A stretch of 64,000 nucleotides of DNA from SZUA-229 sp964531165 (GCA_964531165.1 CAZHEA010000001.1:71059-135058); one strand, 5' to 3'. Shown: positions 18,337 through 27,257, numbered from the stretch's first letter. The notes: a model not told the origin generated them from the sequence alone. Translations and numbers: made by a program.

Positions 18337-19710
18337 TTATTGCAGCACTCCGGGCAACCAGGTTGCCAACTGCGGCCATATCACAATTAAACCCATTGCA
18401 AAAATTTGAATCAAAATAAATGGCATCACACCTTTATAAATATCCATGGACCGCACTTCTTTTGGTGCAACACCGCGTAAATAAAATAATGCAAAACCAA
18501 ATGGCGGCGTCAAAAATGAAGTTTGCAAGTTTATTGCAATTAATATTCCCAGCCATATCGGATCTATGCCCATAGCCAGTAAAATCGGACCGACAATAGG
18601 AATCACCACAAACGTAATTTCAATAAAGTCGAGTACAAAACCCAGTAAAAACATTACCAGCATTACCAGGAACAATGCACCGAATTTTCCACCCGGCAGG
18701 TCACTTAAAAATGACTGAATTAATTCATCACCTTCAAAACCCCGAAACACCAATGAAAAAATAGAGGCACCAATTAATATCATAAACACCATGCTACTGA
18801 TGCGGGTGGTTTCCTGCATGACTTCGCGTACTACCTTAATTTTAAACTGCCGATGATAAGCTGCCAGTAGCATAGCGCCGACGGCACCTACTGCAGCGGC
18901 TTCGGTGGGTGTGGCAAGGCCGGCCATAATCGAGCCCAGCACCGTTAAAATTAAAAATAGCGGCGGTAATAGCTCAACCATCACCTGTTTAATTAACTGA
19001 CTTCTATCACGTAGTTCTTCTACGGGTAATGCGGGCATAGACTCTGGTTTGACACGGGCAATAAAAAGCAGGTAACAGATATATAAGAAAACTAGTAGTA
19101 AGCCGGGTATCAGCGCCCCTAAAAACAGATCACCCACTGACAGGGTTTCCGGACTAAAAATCCCCATGTCGAGTTGCGCCTGCTGATATGCAGATGACAA
19201 CACATCACCCAGTAACACCAATACAATAGATGGCGGGATAATTTGTCCAAGGGTTCCAGAAGCACAAATGGTACCGCAGGCAATTTTAGGATCATAACCG
19301 CGTTTTAACATCGTCGGCAGAGATAACAGCCCCATAGTCACCACGGTTGCACCGACAATGCCTGTACTGGCTGCTAGCAACATACCCACTAATGTTACCG
19401 AGATACCAATGCCACCGCGCACCGACCCGAACAGCTGGGCCATGGTTTCCAGCAGATTTTCAGCAATTTTCGAACGCTCAAGCATTACCCCCATAAACAC
19501 AAACAGGGGCACCGCCAGCAGCACCTGATTCATCATAATGCCAAATAAACGATTCGGCAGTGCGCCTAAAAAGGCCTCATCGAATATCTCTAAATAACTG
19601 CCGATACCGGCAAACAATAAAGCCGTGCCGGCTAGCGTAAAAGCCACCGGATAGCCGGTTAACAATAAGATAAATACACAGACAAATAACCAGATCGCCA
19701 TATATTCCAT
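18337..19710 (-). CDS. TRAP transporter large permease DctM
   Basis: 457 residues, about twelve to thirteen transmembrane helices, with DctM family motifs: FTLAGTALLFAGIG, AVPLFVFMGVMLERS, GGIGISVTLVGMLLAASTGIVGATVVTMG, and TSFLTPPFGFALFYLRGVAP near the end. This is the sodium-coupled transport subunit. It starts at the stop of the small Q subunit gene (1-base overlap). Sequence features match the mannitol/chloroaromatic/alpha-keto acid branch, like the convergent binding protein at 17131-18204. Confidence 0.92.
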   Translation of the reverse strand: MEYMAIWLFVCVFILLLTGYPVAFTLAGTALLFAGIGSYLEIFDEAFLGALPNRLFGIMMNQVLLAVPLFVFMGVMLERSKIAENLLETMAQLFGSVRGGIGISVTLVGMLLAASTGIVGATVVTMGLLSLPTMLKRGYDPKIACGTICASGTLGQIIPPSIVLVLLGDVLSSAYQQAQLDMGIFSPETLSVGDLFLGALIPGLLLVFLYICYLLFIARVKPESMPALPVEELRDRSQLIKQVMVELLPPLFLILTVLGSIMAGLATPTEAAAVGAVGAMLLAAYHRQFKIKVVREVMQETTRISSMVFMILIGASIFSLVFRGFEGDELIQSFLSDLPGGKFGALFLVMLVMFLLGFVLDFIEITFVVIPIVGPILLAMGIDPIWLGILIAINLQTSFLTPPFGFALFYLRGVAPKEVRSMDIYKGVMPFILIQIFAMGLIVIWPQLATWLPGVLQ

Positions 19711-20285
19711 TACATGGGTGTCTCATTAAGGCCTGCGTGGGTAGAAACCGGCTCAGTAGTTGAGCCGGCAGAGGCTATTTTCAATATAGCCTGTAATATT
19801 AATGCCACTCCCTGCAGTATGAGCAATACCGCCATCATTAAAATTAAGCTTTTCAGCAAATAGACACCGGGGAGCCCGCCGGCCTCACGGGAACTCTCGC
19901 TGACTCTCCAGGCGTCAGCGACATAGGGCCAGCTCACCCAGAATATAAAAATCATGACCGGCAATAAAATAAAACAGTGACCTATTAAATCAATCCAGGC
20001 TTTGCCGGTGTCGCTGAGCCGATCATAAAATATATCAACCCTGACATGGCCGTTATGCCTGAGAGTGTAGGCCGCACCCAATAAAAACACCATTGAATGA
20101 AAATAAGAGATGGATTCCTGCAGGGCAATCCAGCCCATACCAAACACATAACGCAACACTACCACTAAAAATGTAACCAGCACCATCGCCAGCGTTAACC
20201 ATGAAACACTGCGACCAACCCAGTCAATAAACTGTTCGAGTTTTGTTGATATTATTTTAATAGAGCGTTGTAGAGTCGAATTCAT
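19710..20285 (-). CDS. TRAP transporter small permease DctQ
   Basis: 191 residues with four transmembrane helices: VSWLTLAMVLVTFLVVVLRYVF, SYFHSMVFLLGAAYTLRHNGHVRVDIFYD, a third near IDLIGHCFILLPVMIFIFW, and ILMMAVLLILQGVALIL. The pattern GAAYTLRHNGHVRVDIFYD is the DctQ hallmark. It pairs with DctM and helps dock the solute-loaded binding protein. It is the first gene of the two-gene - strand operon, and its partner P gene lies beyond dctM on the opposite strand. Confidence 0.88.
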   Translation of the reverse strand: MNSTLQRSIKIISTKLEQFIDWVGRSVSWLTLAMVLVTFLVVVLRYVFGMGWIALQESISYFHSMVFLLGAAYTLRHNGHVRVDIFYDRLSDTGKAWIDLIGHCFILLPVMIFIFWVSWPYVADAWRVSESSREAGGLPGVYLLKSLILMMAVLLILQGVALILQAILKIASAGSTTEPVSTHAGLNETPM

Positions 20286-20427
20286 CGGCGCATTTTACAC
20301 TGTTATCCGCTTTGGGTTACAGTTTGTCGGGTAAAAATTGAAATTGTCCTGTAAATTTGTCACCTTATACAGATAATGTTTTTGGCATTGTTATTTTTAT
20401 CCACCAAATTATAACTATATTATTGAA

Positions 20428-20943
20428 ATGTTTATGAAGCGCTTAATTATATTCCCCACATTATTGCTTAGCATCTGTTCTGTTAATGCGGATTCCATAA
20501 CGACTGATAAAGACGGATTTATCACTCGCGAGCATGCCTTGCATTGTATGCAAATGAATCAGCAGGTTATTAACAGCCAACAGCACATGCTCACTTTCGA
20601 AACCAATAAAGCCACTTTAAAAAGTAAGATAGATTATCTGCACGATCAAATTGAAATTCGACGACAAAAAATTGAACAGCTAGATCAAAAACATTATCAG
20701 CATAATAACGAAAACTATAATCAGCTTATTGATCAGTTTGAAGAGCTAGTGAACGAACGCAAACAAACCATTGCACAGTATAATCAGGAAAATCAGCAAC
20801 ATCTTACCCACCATACAGGAGATATTAATTTACAAAATTCCTATACTGAACAATGTTTGAATAATATCAAGATAACTAAACCGTTACATAAAGATATTTG
20901 CCTGATGTCAACCAGCCTATGGTGCTCAAGGCTTTCATTTTAA
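20428..20943 (+). CDS. Secreted coiled-coil protein of unknown function
   Basis: 171 residues (or 169 from the second Met at 20434). A signal peptide (LIIFPTLLLSICSVNA) is followed by a long helical, coiled-coil-prone stretch (TFETNKATLKSKIDYLHDQI, then ERKQTIAQYNQEN). Two Cys flank the coiled coil (HALHCMQM and TEQCLNNI), spaced so that they could form a disulfide between helix ends. I do not recognise the family. It stands alone between the divergent dctQ and a gene-poor stretch. Confidence 0.6.
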   Translation: MFMKRLIIFPTLLLSICSVNADSITTDKDGFITREHALHCMQMNQQVINSQQHMLTFETNKATLKSKIDYLHDQIEIRRQKIEQLDQKHYQHNNENYNQLIDQFEELVNERKQTIAQYNQENQQHLTHHTGDINLQNSYTEQCLNNIKITKPLHKDICLMSTSLWCSRLSF

Positions 20944-21091
20944 TAGCAGATGTTCCAGGGTTTAGTTGTCATATCCATAAAAACTATTATCCTGACATAG
21001 TAAAACATGCAGATTAATTACATGGTGCTTGATGGACTTATTGCGCGATTCAATATTTATGAGCGTAAATTAAACATAAAACACCGTATAA

Positions 21092-21247
21092 CTATCATCA
21101 CATCTCTATAGCACACCGCAAGGCGAGTATCTGGAGGTAAAACTCAAAGATGGCCATGCGATTATATTTGAAACACAGAATACTGTTATTGTCAGTTTTC
21201 ACTTTGCCAGCTACCTGTCGATTCGTTATATTGAAGGCTGCTCTTAG
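21092..21247 (+). pseudogene. Possible protein-coding remnant in a gene-poor gap
   Basis: The 20944-21266 gap has no full gene. One frame without a start codon runs from 21092 to a TAG at 21245-21247. It reads YSTPQGEYLEVKLKDGHAII, then FETQNTVIVSFHFASYLSIR, which is protein-like (alternating hydrophobic and polar, beta-rich) rather than random. It may be the 3' end of a decayed gene. A chance open frame remains possible. Confidence 0.25.
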
Positions 21248-21261
21248 CGAGCAGCCTTCAG
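21231..21261. terminator. Intrinsic terminator downstream of the TM2-domain gene
   Basis: Perfect 11-bp stem GAAGGCTGCTC (21233-21243) with GAGCAGCCTTC (21249-21259) around a 5-base loop. It begins 6 bases beyond the stop of the - strand TM2 gene. The flanking T-run is weak on both strands. Confidence 0.6.
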
Positions 21262-21266
21262 TTCAA

Positions 21267-21740
21267 TCATTTATCCTGCTGTATCTGCACTTGCTCTGCT
21301 TTATCTACATACCCCTGATAAGCAGGAATAGCGACTGCCGCCAGAATTCCTACTATTGGAATAATCACAAAAAATCCCACCAGCGCTAAAATCAATACAG
21401 ATGAACCTGATTTATTGCCATATTTTTCATTCCACTTTTGATCACTGGTGAAGAGAAATACAAAAGTTTCTACTAACGAAACTAAACTGGGTATATAAGT
21501 CCAGAAAAATAGCAAATAAAATATTCCCCACCACTGTCCAAGATAAAATCGGTGAAAGCCAAAGGCCCCTAAAAACAGGGCTAAAAGAGCTGCAGCGACT
21601 TTGCTTCTACCGCCAACACTTTGAGCTGCACCACATGATGGGCAGGCTGTTGCAGTTATTGAAATTTTTGCTCCACAGTCACGACAATAAACCAGATTTG
21701 CCTCTAATTGCCCTTCAGGTGTGCTGTATGGGTTATTCAT
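21267..21740 (-). CDS. Zinc-ribbon plus TM2-domain membrane protein with pilin-like tail
   Basis: 157 residues. An N-terminal zinc ribbon (CRDCG at about 19-23, CPSCG at about 33-37) precedes a TM2 domain (LLALFLGAFGFHRFYLGQWWG, then the second helix). The C-terminal third has another hydrophobic helix running into GILAAVAIPAYQGYVDKAE, which is the wording of a type IV pilin N-terminal helix, placed at the wrong end and without a prepilin leader. The function of bacterial TM2 proteins is poorly known. Single gene with its own terminator. Confidence 0.75.
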   Translation of the reverse strand: MNNPYSTPEGQLEANLVYCRDCGAKISITATACPSCGAAQSVGGRSKVAAALLALFLGAFGFHRFYLGQWWGIFYLLFFWTYIPSLVSLVETFVFLFTSDQKWNEKYGNKSGSSVLILALVGFFVIIPIVGILAAVAIPAYQGYVDKAEQVQIQQDK

Positions 21741-21832
21741 TATTTATCTCTTATAATTGCGTATAATGATTATGATATTTTCCATTGCGCACTTAACGAC
21801 TAAGGCGCTCAACATATTCTTAAAATAGAATT

Positions 21833-22624
21833 TTAGTAGTTAATAAATTCATTAATTTCTGGATAATATTCAACCGCTTCCTGAATTGTATTATGCCCGA
21901 CATTCGAATATATGACTAATTTAACGTTATCACCCGCGGCCTGTTTTAAGTTTAGCAAATTTTCATTTGCAATAATTTCATCTCTTTCTGCTGCCAGCAT
22001 TAAAACTGGCACTTTAATTTGCTTAATATAATCTATGGTTGGAAAGGCATGATTCATAAGCAACCTAACCGGGAAATATTTATACTGATTCGCGGCGATG
22101 TTTTCGATGCTATCAAACGGAGTGATTAATATAAGTGCCTTAACTTCTCGCTTAGCAGCAAGATAAGCAGCAACCGATGAACCCAGACTTCTACCCACGA
22201 CTATTATATCTTCAGGTTTCAACTGATATTCTTTTAACGCCCAGTCATAAACCTGTAATGCATTTTCATAAAAGTTTTTCTGTGTCGGTTTACCGGTGCT
22301 TTTTCCATAGCCCGGATGATTAATAGCGATAAGCTGCTTTATTTTAAACAGTTTGGCTTCAAAATTTAAATACACCACGTCCTGAGCATTACCACCAAAG
22401 TAAATAACCGTTTTAGTTTGTGCTTCATTCACTTTAATATTCCAGCCATGCAGCTGGTTAGTTGACGTGCTAAAGCTGATTGCATTTTGACTCACCGAGT
22501 CATATAAATCGTCCTGTGGCTGCGGTGGAAAAAATATCAACTTATTCTGAAACAGGAATAACGCTGCGCACATTAATATATAAACACCAGCTAATAACAT
22601 TAATATACTTATCATAATTTTCAT
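21833..22624 (-). CDS. Alpha/beta hydrolase (serine hydrolase, ABHD13/BEM46-like)
   Basis: 263 residues from the ATG at 22624; the frame is open further upstream but would then run far into the LOG gene. An N-terminal membrane anchor (ISILMLLAGVYILMCAALFLF) is followed by an alpha/beta hydrolase: INHPGYGKSTG (oxyanion region), nucleophile elbow VVGRSLGSSVAA (GRSLGS), Asp in LAAERDEII and His in NVGHNTI. Such proteins hydrolyse esters, lipids or thioesters; the substrate is not predictable. It is translated 1 base after the LOG-family gene and should share its transcript. Confidence 0.8.
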   Translation of the reverse strand: MKIMISILMLLAGVYILMCAALFLFQNKLIFFPPQPQDDLYDSVSQNAISFSTSTNQLHGWNIKVNEAQTKTVIYFGGNAQDVVYLNFEAKLFKIKQLIAINHPGYGKSTGKPTQKNFYENALQVYDWALKEYQLKPEDIIVVGRSLGSSVAAYLAAKREVKALILITPFDSIENIAANQYKYFPVRLLMNHAFPTIDYIKQIKVPVLMLAAERDEIIANENLLNLKQAAGDNVKLVIYSNVGHNTIQEAVEYYPEINEFINY

Positions 22625-22625
22625 T

Positions 22626-23381
22626 TTATAAATGCAGTAATTTTTCCAGCTCTTCACTGGTTGGCTGTACATCACGATGTTGATAAAACTGCATAATTTC
22701 ATCAAATGCCTGCTGCGGTTCATCTACCACTTTAAACAGGTCTAAATCTTCTTTTTTTATCATATTTTGTTTAAGTAATGAGTTTTCAAACCAGTCCAGT
22801 AGCGGTTGCCAGAATGTTTTATCCATTAAAATGATTGGTATTCTGGGCGTTTTACCAGTTTGCACTAGCGTCAACATTTCAGCCATTTCATCAAGCGTGC
22901 CGAAACCTCCCGGACAGACGACATAAGCCGCAGCATATTTTACAAACATCACTTTGCGGGTAAAGAAATGACTGAACTGTAAGCTGATATCCTGATAGGC
23001 ATTGGGTGTCTGCTCCACCGGTAATTCTATATTTAAACCAATACTGGCTGATTTTCCCTCATAACCACCACGGTTTGCAGCTTCCATAATACCCGGGCCG
23101 CCGCCGGATATAATGGCAAAACCCGCATCGGATAATAAGCGCGAGACCTCGCGAGCTTTTTTATAATCATCGGAATCTTCACTAATACGCGCCGAACCAA
23201 AAATGCTGACTGCCGGCTTGATCTGGCTTAGCTGCTCAAAGCCTTCAACAAACTCCGCCATAATTTTAAATACCCGCCAGGATTCACGGTTTAATTCTGC
23301 ACCGGGATTACAACCCGAGTTTTTTACAATACTACTGCCTTCGCTTTTACTCTTAGTATCAGTCAATTTTGTATCAGCCAT
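22626..23381 (-). CDS. LOG-family (Rossmann fold) nucleotide 5'-monophosphate nucleosidase
   Basis: 251 residues. The LOG-family signature PGGFGTLDE is present, with the upstream SGGGPGIMEAANRGG and the Arg in FFTRKVMF. Family members release ribose 5-phosphate from cytokinin or purine/pyrimidine monophosphates (YvdD and LOG, and the larger PpnN). The N-terminal extension before the Rossmann domain (residues 1-60) is charged and poorly conserved. It is divergent from polA and precedes the alpha/beta hydrolase gene. Confidence 0.82.
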   Translation of the reverse strand: MADTKLTDTKSKSEGSSIVKNSGCNPGAELNRESWRVFKIMAEFVEGFEQLSQIKPAVSIFGSARISEDSDDYKKAREVSRLLSDAGFAIISGGGPGIMEAANRGGYEGKSASIGLNIELPVEQTPNAYQDISLQFSHFFTRKVMFVKYAAAYVVCPGGFGTLDEMAEMLTLVQTGKTPRIPIILMDKTFWQPLLDWFENSLLKQNMIKKEDLDLFKVVDEPQQAFDEIMQFYQHRDVQPTSEELEKLLHL

Positions 23382-23462
23382 TTTTCTGCTATCCGTTTTC
23401 CCATCTTTTTACGTTTGGTGTCATAATACCCCCAATCTTTTTACATGCACACTAAATCTCTT

Positions 23463-26162
23463 ATGGCTTCACAAACAAATCACAAAGCCCCGCTTATTTT
23501 AGTGGATGGCTCTTCATATTTATTCCGTGCCTTTCATGCACTGCCACCACTGGAAAACTCCAAAGGTCAGCCCACCGGAGCGATTTATGGCGTAATCAAT
23601 ATGCTCAAAAAACTCGTTGATGAATATCAGCCTGAACACATGGCAGTAGTGTTTGATGCCAAGGGCAAAACTTTTCGCAGTGATATTTACGCAGACTATA
23701 AAGCTCATCGTCCACCGATGCCGGATGAATTACGCAGCCAGATAGAACCGATTCACAACATTGTCGATGCGCTGGGTTACCCGCGCATTGTGGTGCCTAA
23801 AGTAGAAGCCGATGATGTGATTGGCACACTGGCCAGGCAGGCAGAAGCGGCGGGGTACGAGGTTTTGATTTCCACCGGTGATAAAGATTTAGCCCAGCTG
23901 GTGACCGATAAAATCACCCTGATTAATACCATGAATAATTTCATCAGCACACCGGAATCAGTACTGGAAAAATTTGGCGTATCAGCTGAGCGCATCATTG
24001 ATTATTTGGCTCTGATTGGTGACACCGCGGATAACATTCCCGGCATTAATAAAGTCGGCCCAAAAACCGCGGTAAAGTGGCTGAATCAGTATGAATCGGT
24101 AGACAATATCATTGACCATGCGGATGAGTTTAAAGGTAAGGTCGGCGAGTATTTGCGCGAAGGGCTGGGCCAGCTGCCTATTTCTTATCAGTTGGCAACC
24201 ATCATCTGCGATGTTGAACTGGATGAAAAGCCAGATGATTTACAACTAAAACCAGCGGATACGGATAGCCTGAAAAACCTTTATAGTGAGTTCGAACTTA
24301 AAAGCTGGCTCACCGAACTCGGCGGAGAGTCTACCAGCGGTGCTATCTCGGCGATTGAAACCGACTATCAAACGGTTTTAACACAACCTGAATTTGATAG
24401 CTGGATTGAGCAGCTCAAACGCGCCGGTGAATTTGCCTTCGACACCGAAACCACCAGCTTAAATTATATGCAGGCACGGGTCGTCGGAGTGTCGTTTTGT
24501 ATTGAACCGGGCAAAGCCGCCTATGTACCTTTTGGCCATGATTATGAAGGTGCGCCACAACAACTTTCTGAAGATATTGTACTGGGAACGTTAAAGCCCT
24601 TGCTGGAAGATCCAGTGGTTAGGAAAATCGGTCAGAACCTTAAATACGATGTGCATGTTTTACAAAACCACGGCATAAAAATGCGCGGCATTAGTGATGA
24701 CACGCTGCTGCAATCCTATGTTCTGGACTCCACCAAACGCCACGATATGAACAGTATGGCAACTCGCTTTCTTAATCACTCGACTATTCATTTCGAAGAT
24801 ATCGCAGGCAAGGGCGCCAAACAGCTCACCTTTAACCAGATAGAGCTGGAAAAAGCCGGCCCTTATGCCGCTGAAGATGCGGATATAACCCTGCGTTTAC
24901 ACCAGTGTATTCACAGCCAGCTGGAAGCGATACCTGAATTATTGAATGTATACAACGAAATCGAGCTGCCACTAATGCCAATTATTCAGCAGATTGAGCG
25001 CAATGGGGTCAAAATTGATGCACAAATGCTGGCTGATCAGAGTTACCAGCTAGCCGAGCGTATCAAGGAGATCGAGCAACAGGCCTATGAAGTAGCGGGT
25101 GAGGAGTTTAATCTGGGCTCTCCTAAACAAATTCAGCACATCTTTTTCGACAAACTCGAATTACCGGTAATACGCAAAACCCCCAAGGGCCAGCCATCCA
25201 CCGCTGAAGATGTATTGCAGGAACTGGCCGAAGAGCACGAGCTACCACGACTGATTTTAGAAAACCGCGGTTTAAGCAAACTCAAATCAACTTATACCGA
25301 TAAGCTGCCTAAACAGATTGATGAAAAAACCGGCCGCGTGCACACCAGCTATAACCAGACCGGCGCCGCCACCGGGCGTATGTCATCCACTGACCCCAAT
25401 TTACAAAACATTCCGGTTCGCTCGCAGGAAGGCCGACGCATCCGCAAAGCTTTTATTGCTGATGACGGCAACTGCATTTTAGCCGCTGACTATTCACAAA
25501 TTGAGCTGCGCATTATGGCGCACCTGTCAGCCGATAAAAGCTTACTGACCGCTTTTAAAGAAGGCCGCGATATACACCGCGCCACCGCTGCCGAAGTATT
25601 TGACGTTGCCCTCGATAAAGTCGATACCGAACAGCGTCGCGCCGCCAAGGCCATTAATTTCGGACTGATTTATGGCATGTCCGCCTTTGGCCTGGCCAAA
25701 CAGCTAAATGTAACCCGCTATGAAGCACAGGATTTTATTGATGTATATTTCGAGCGCTACCCCGGTGTAAAAGACTATATGGACAATACCCGCGAGCAGG
25801 CCCATGAAACCGGCTATGTGGAGACCTTATTCGGCCGCCGCCTGTACCTGCCGGAAATCAATTCCAAAAATGGTATGCGCCAGAAGTATGCAGAACGCAC
25901 CGCCATTAATGCCCCAATGCAGGGAAGCGCCGCAGATATTATTAAACGGGCAATGCTTAAAGTGCATCAACAGCTGCAAAATTCTGATATTAAAGCACTA
26001 ATGATTATGCAGGTGCACGACGAACTGGTGTTTGAAGTCGCAAAAAATCAGGTGGATGCATTGAGTAAGCTATTACACGAAGAAATGGAGAGTGCCGCTG
26101 ATCTGAATGTACCATTACTGGTGGATATCGGGACAGGCATTAACTGGGATGAAGCGCATTAG
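23463..26162 (+). CDS. polA: DNA polymerase I
   Basis: 899 residues from the ATG at 23463 (905 from 23445; neither has a good ribosome-binding site, and I prefer 23463 because it leaves about 10 residues before LILVDGSSYLF, as in E. coli). Three domains: a 5' nuclease (VDGSSYLFRAFHALPPL, VEADDVIGTLA, GDTADNIPGI), a 3'-5' exonuclease with intact Asp-Thr-Glu (FAFDTETTSL), and the polymerase with DYSQIELRIMAHLS and MQVHDELVFEV. Proofreading is therefore expected to be active. It fills gaps and removes RNA primers. Confidence 0.96.
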   Translation: MASQTNHKAPLILVDGSSYLFRAFHALPPLENSKGQPTGAIYGVINMLKKLVDEYQPEHMAVVFDAKGKTFRSDIYADYKAHRPPMPDELRSQIEPIHNIVDALGYPRIVVPKVEADDVIGTLARQAEAAGYEVLISTGDKDLAQLVTDKITLINTMNNFISTPESVLEKFGVSAERIIDYLALIGDTADNIPGINKVGPKTAVKWLNQYESVDNIIDHADEFKGKVGEYLREGLGQLPISYQLATIICDVELDEKPDDLQLKPADTDSLKNLYSEFELKSWLTELGGESTSGAISAIETDYQTVLTQPEFDSWIEQLKRAGEFAFDTETTSLNYMQARVVGVSFCIEPGKAAYVPFGHDYEGAPQQLSEDIVLGTLKPLLEDPVVRKIGQNLKYDVHVLQNHGIKMRGISDDTLLQSYVLDSTKRHDMNSMATRFLNHSTIHFEDIAGKGAKQLTFNQIELEKAGPYAAEDADITLRLHQCIHSQLEAIPELLNVYNEIELPLMPIIQQIERNGVKIDAQMLADQSYQLAERIKEIEQQAYEVAGEEFNLGSPKQIQHIFFDKLELPVIRKTPKGQPSTAEDVLQELAEEHELPRLILENRGLSKLKSTYTDKLPKQIDEKTGRVHTSYNQTGAATGRMSSTDPNLQNIPVRSQEGRRIRKAFIADDGNCILAADYSQIELRIMAHLSADKSLLTAFKEGRDIHRATAAEVFDVALDKVDTEQRRAAKAINFGLIYGMSAFGLAKQLNVTRYEAQDFIDVYFERYPGVKDYMDNTREQAHETGYVETLFGRRLYLPEINSKNGMRQKYAERTAINAPMQGSAADIIKRAMLKVHQQLQNSDIKALMIMQVHDELVFEVAKNQVDALSKLLHEEMESAADLNVPLLVDIGTGINWDEAH

Positions 26163-26230
26163 CCCTGCACCAAAAAGAGTCAATAATAACAAGATGATAG
26201 CGTTACCTGTTTAAAACATTCTTAAGAGAC

Positions 26231-26268
26231 AACTGAAAAAGGCCTTAACAACAAGGCCTTTTTCAGTT
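26231..26268. terminator. Intrinsic terminator after polA (bidirectional)
   Basis: Perfect 16-bp inverted repeat AACTGAAAAAGGCCTT (26231-26246) and its complement (26253-26268) around a 6-base loop. The T-run inside the right arm makes it an effective terminator for polA. Confidence 0.85.
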
Positions 26269-26298
26269 TAAAAAGACTAACCACTCGTCATCTTGATT

Positions 26299-26326
26299 TT
26301 GACAATAGCCCGATATGAACTTTACT
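26299..26326 (+). promoter_or_regulatory. Candidate sigma70 promoter of the polA-engB intergenic RNA
   Basis: TTGACA at 26299-26304 and TTTACT at 26321-26326 with a 16-base spacer. It lies between the polA terminator and the GC-richer segment that ends in a second terminator. Confidence 0.5.
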
Positions 26327-26332
26327 TAATAA

Positions 26333-26477
26333 CAGGGAACAATTGCAGTTTTAAAGAATTGCGCTAAAGCCCGGCGCAAGCTCGCTTACCTCCCTTAAGC
26401 GGGCAAATTTGAGGCAGATTTCCCCAAGTCGGCCTCTATGTTACCCCTGACCACTTCCCTGGTGGTCGGGGTTTTTT
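26333..26477 (+). ncRNA. Candidate small RNA in the Spot 42/ErsA (polA-engB) locus
   Basis: In enterobacteria spf (Spot 42), and in Pseudomonas ErsA, lies between polA and engB. Here the same gap holds its own promoter-like site, a GC-richer segment flanked by AT-rich sequence, and a separate strong terminator. The segment contains single-stranded-looking C/U-rich stretches (TTTCCCC at about 26430, loop TTCCCT in the terminator) that could pair with ribosome-binding sites. No protein-coding frame is evident. Its 5' end is a guess from the promoter. Homology to Spot 42 or ErsA is not claimed. Confidence 0.55.
26444..26477 (+). terminator. Terminator of the intergenic RNA
   Basis: CCCC-T-GACCAC (26444-26454) pairs with GTGGTC-GGGG (26462-26471) with one bulged base, a C-rich loop and TTTTTT after it. 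It is oriented for the + strand, 280 bases past the polA stop and beyond polA's own terminator. Confidence 0.8.
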
Positions 26478-26654
26478 AATTTTGGGGGTTTAAAAAGTTT
26501 AAAGCTGTTTTGTCTACAAATGAACGCAAAACACGCACATTTATTATTGTATCTAACCTGATTAATTAGCTGACTTAAAATATCCAGATAGACTTAAAAT
26601 CCCCTTTAAGCATATAACTTTTACGTATTTTGTGTCTTTTGCGTTAAAAAGTTT

Positions 26655-27257
26655 TTAGTCATCCAGCCCAAACCAGCCATTCAAAACCCGCTGCAGCTCA
26701 TCAACCCCGCTTTTCTTCAATGCCGAAAACATCTGCACAGAAGCTCCAAAATCTGCATCTTTCAGCGCTTTTTTCACCGCCAATAGCTGCTTACTGGCGA
26801 CACCCTTTTTAAGCTTGTCGGCTTTAGTTAGCACAACATGCACCGGTGTATTCATGTCTTCACACCATTCCAGCATTTGCACATCGTAATCTTTCAGGGG
26901 GTGGCGAATATCCATAATAATCACCAGCCCGCGCAATTGCTGGCGCTCACCTAAATAAGATTCCATTAGCTTCTGCCATTCACGGCGCACTTTTTCCGGG
27001 ACTTTGGCGTAGCCGTAGCCGGGTAAATCCACCAGACAGTGACTGTCATCAAACGGGAAGAAGTTAATTAACTGGGTACGACCGGGAGTTTTACTGATAC
27101 GTGCAAGCGCCTTCTGATCGCATAAGGTATTGATTGCACTTGATTTACCTGCATTGGAGCGGCCTGCAAATCCAACTTCCAGCATTTCATGTTCGGGAAA
27201 CTGACTGGCATTACTGGCACTGGTTAAAAACGAAGCCTGACGATAATAGTTTGGCAT
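26655..27257 (-). CDS. engB: Ribosome biogenesis GTPase EngB (YihA/YsxC)
   Basis: 200 residues, TrmE-Era-EngA-EngB-Septin family. Motifs: G1 GRSNAGKSS, G2 Thr in KTPGRTQ, G3 DLPGYG, G4 TKADK, G5 SALKKSG. EngB is needed for assembly of the large ribosomal subunit. It is convergent with polA, the same neighbourhood as in most gammaproteobacteria, with the small-RNA-like locus between them. Downstream of its stop, an inverted repeat (26523-26534 with 26632-26645) may be its own 3' structure. Confidence 0.95.
   Translation of the reverse strand: MPNYYRQASFLTSASNASQFPEHEMLEVGFAGRSNAGKSSAINTLCDQKALARISKTPGRTQLINFFPFDDSHCLVDLPGYGYAKVPEKVRREWQKLMESYLGERQQLRGLVIIMDIRHPLKDYDVQMLEWCEDMNTPVHVVLTKADKLKKGVASKQLLAVKKALKDADFGASVQMFSALKKSGVDELQRVLNGWFGLDD

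Noticed and set aside
21150..21389. 79-residue + frame overlapping the TM2-domain gene
   Set aside because: Its second half is the antisense of a clear coding region and it crosses a terminator.
22625..22723. Upstream extension of the alpha/beta hydrolase to 22723
   Set aside because: It would lie inside the LOG gene in another frame and precede the membrane anchor with an unrelated sequence.
26523..26645. Long-range inverted repeat AACGCAAAA.CAC near the engB stop as a mobile element
   Set aside because: Arms are only 12-14 bases with a mismatch and no coding content lies between them; more likely a transcript-end structure.
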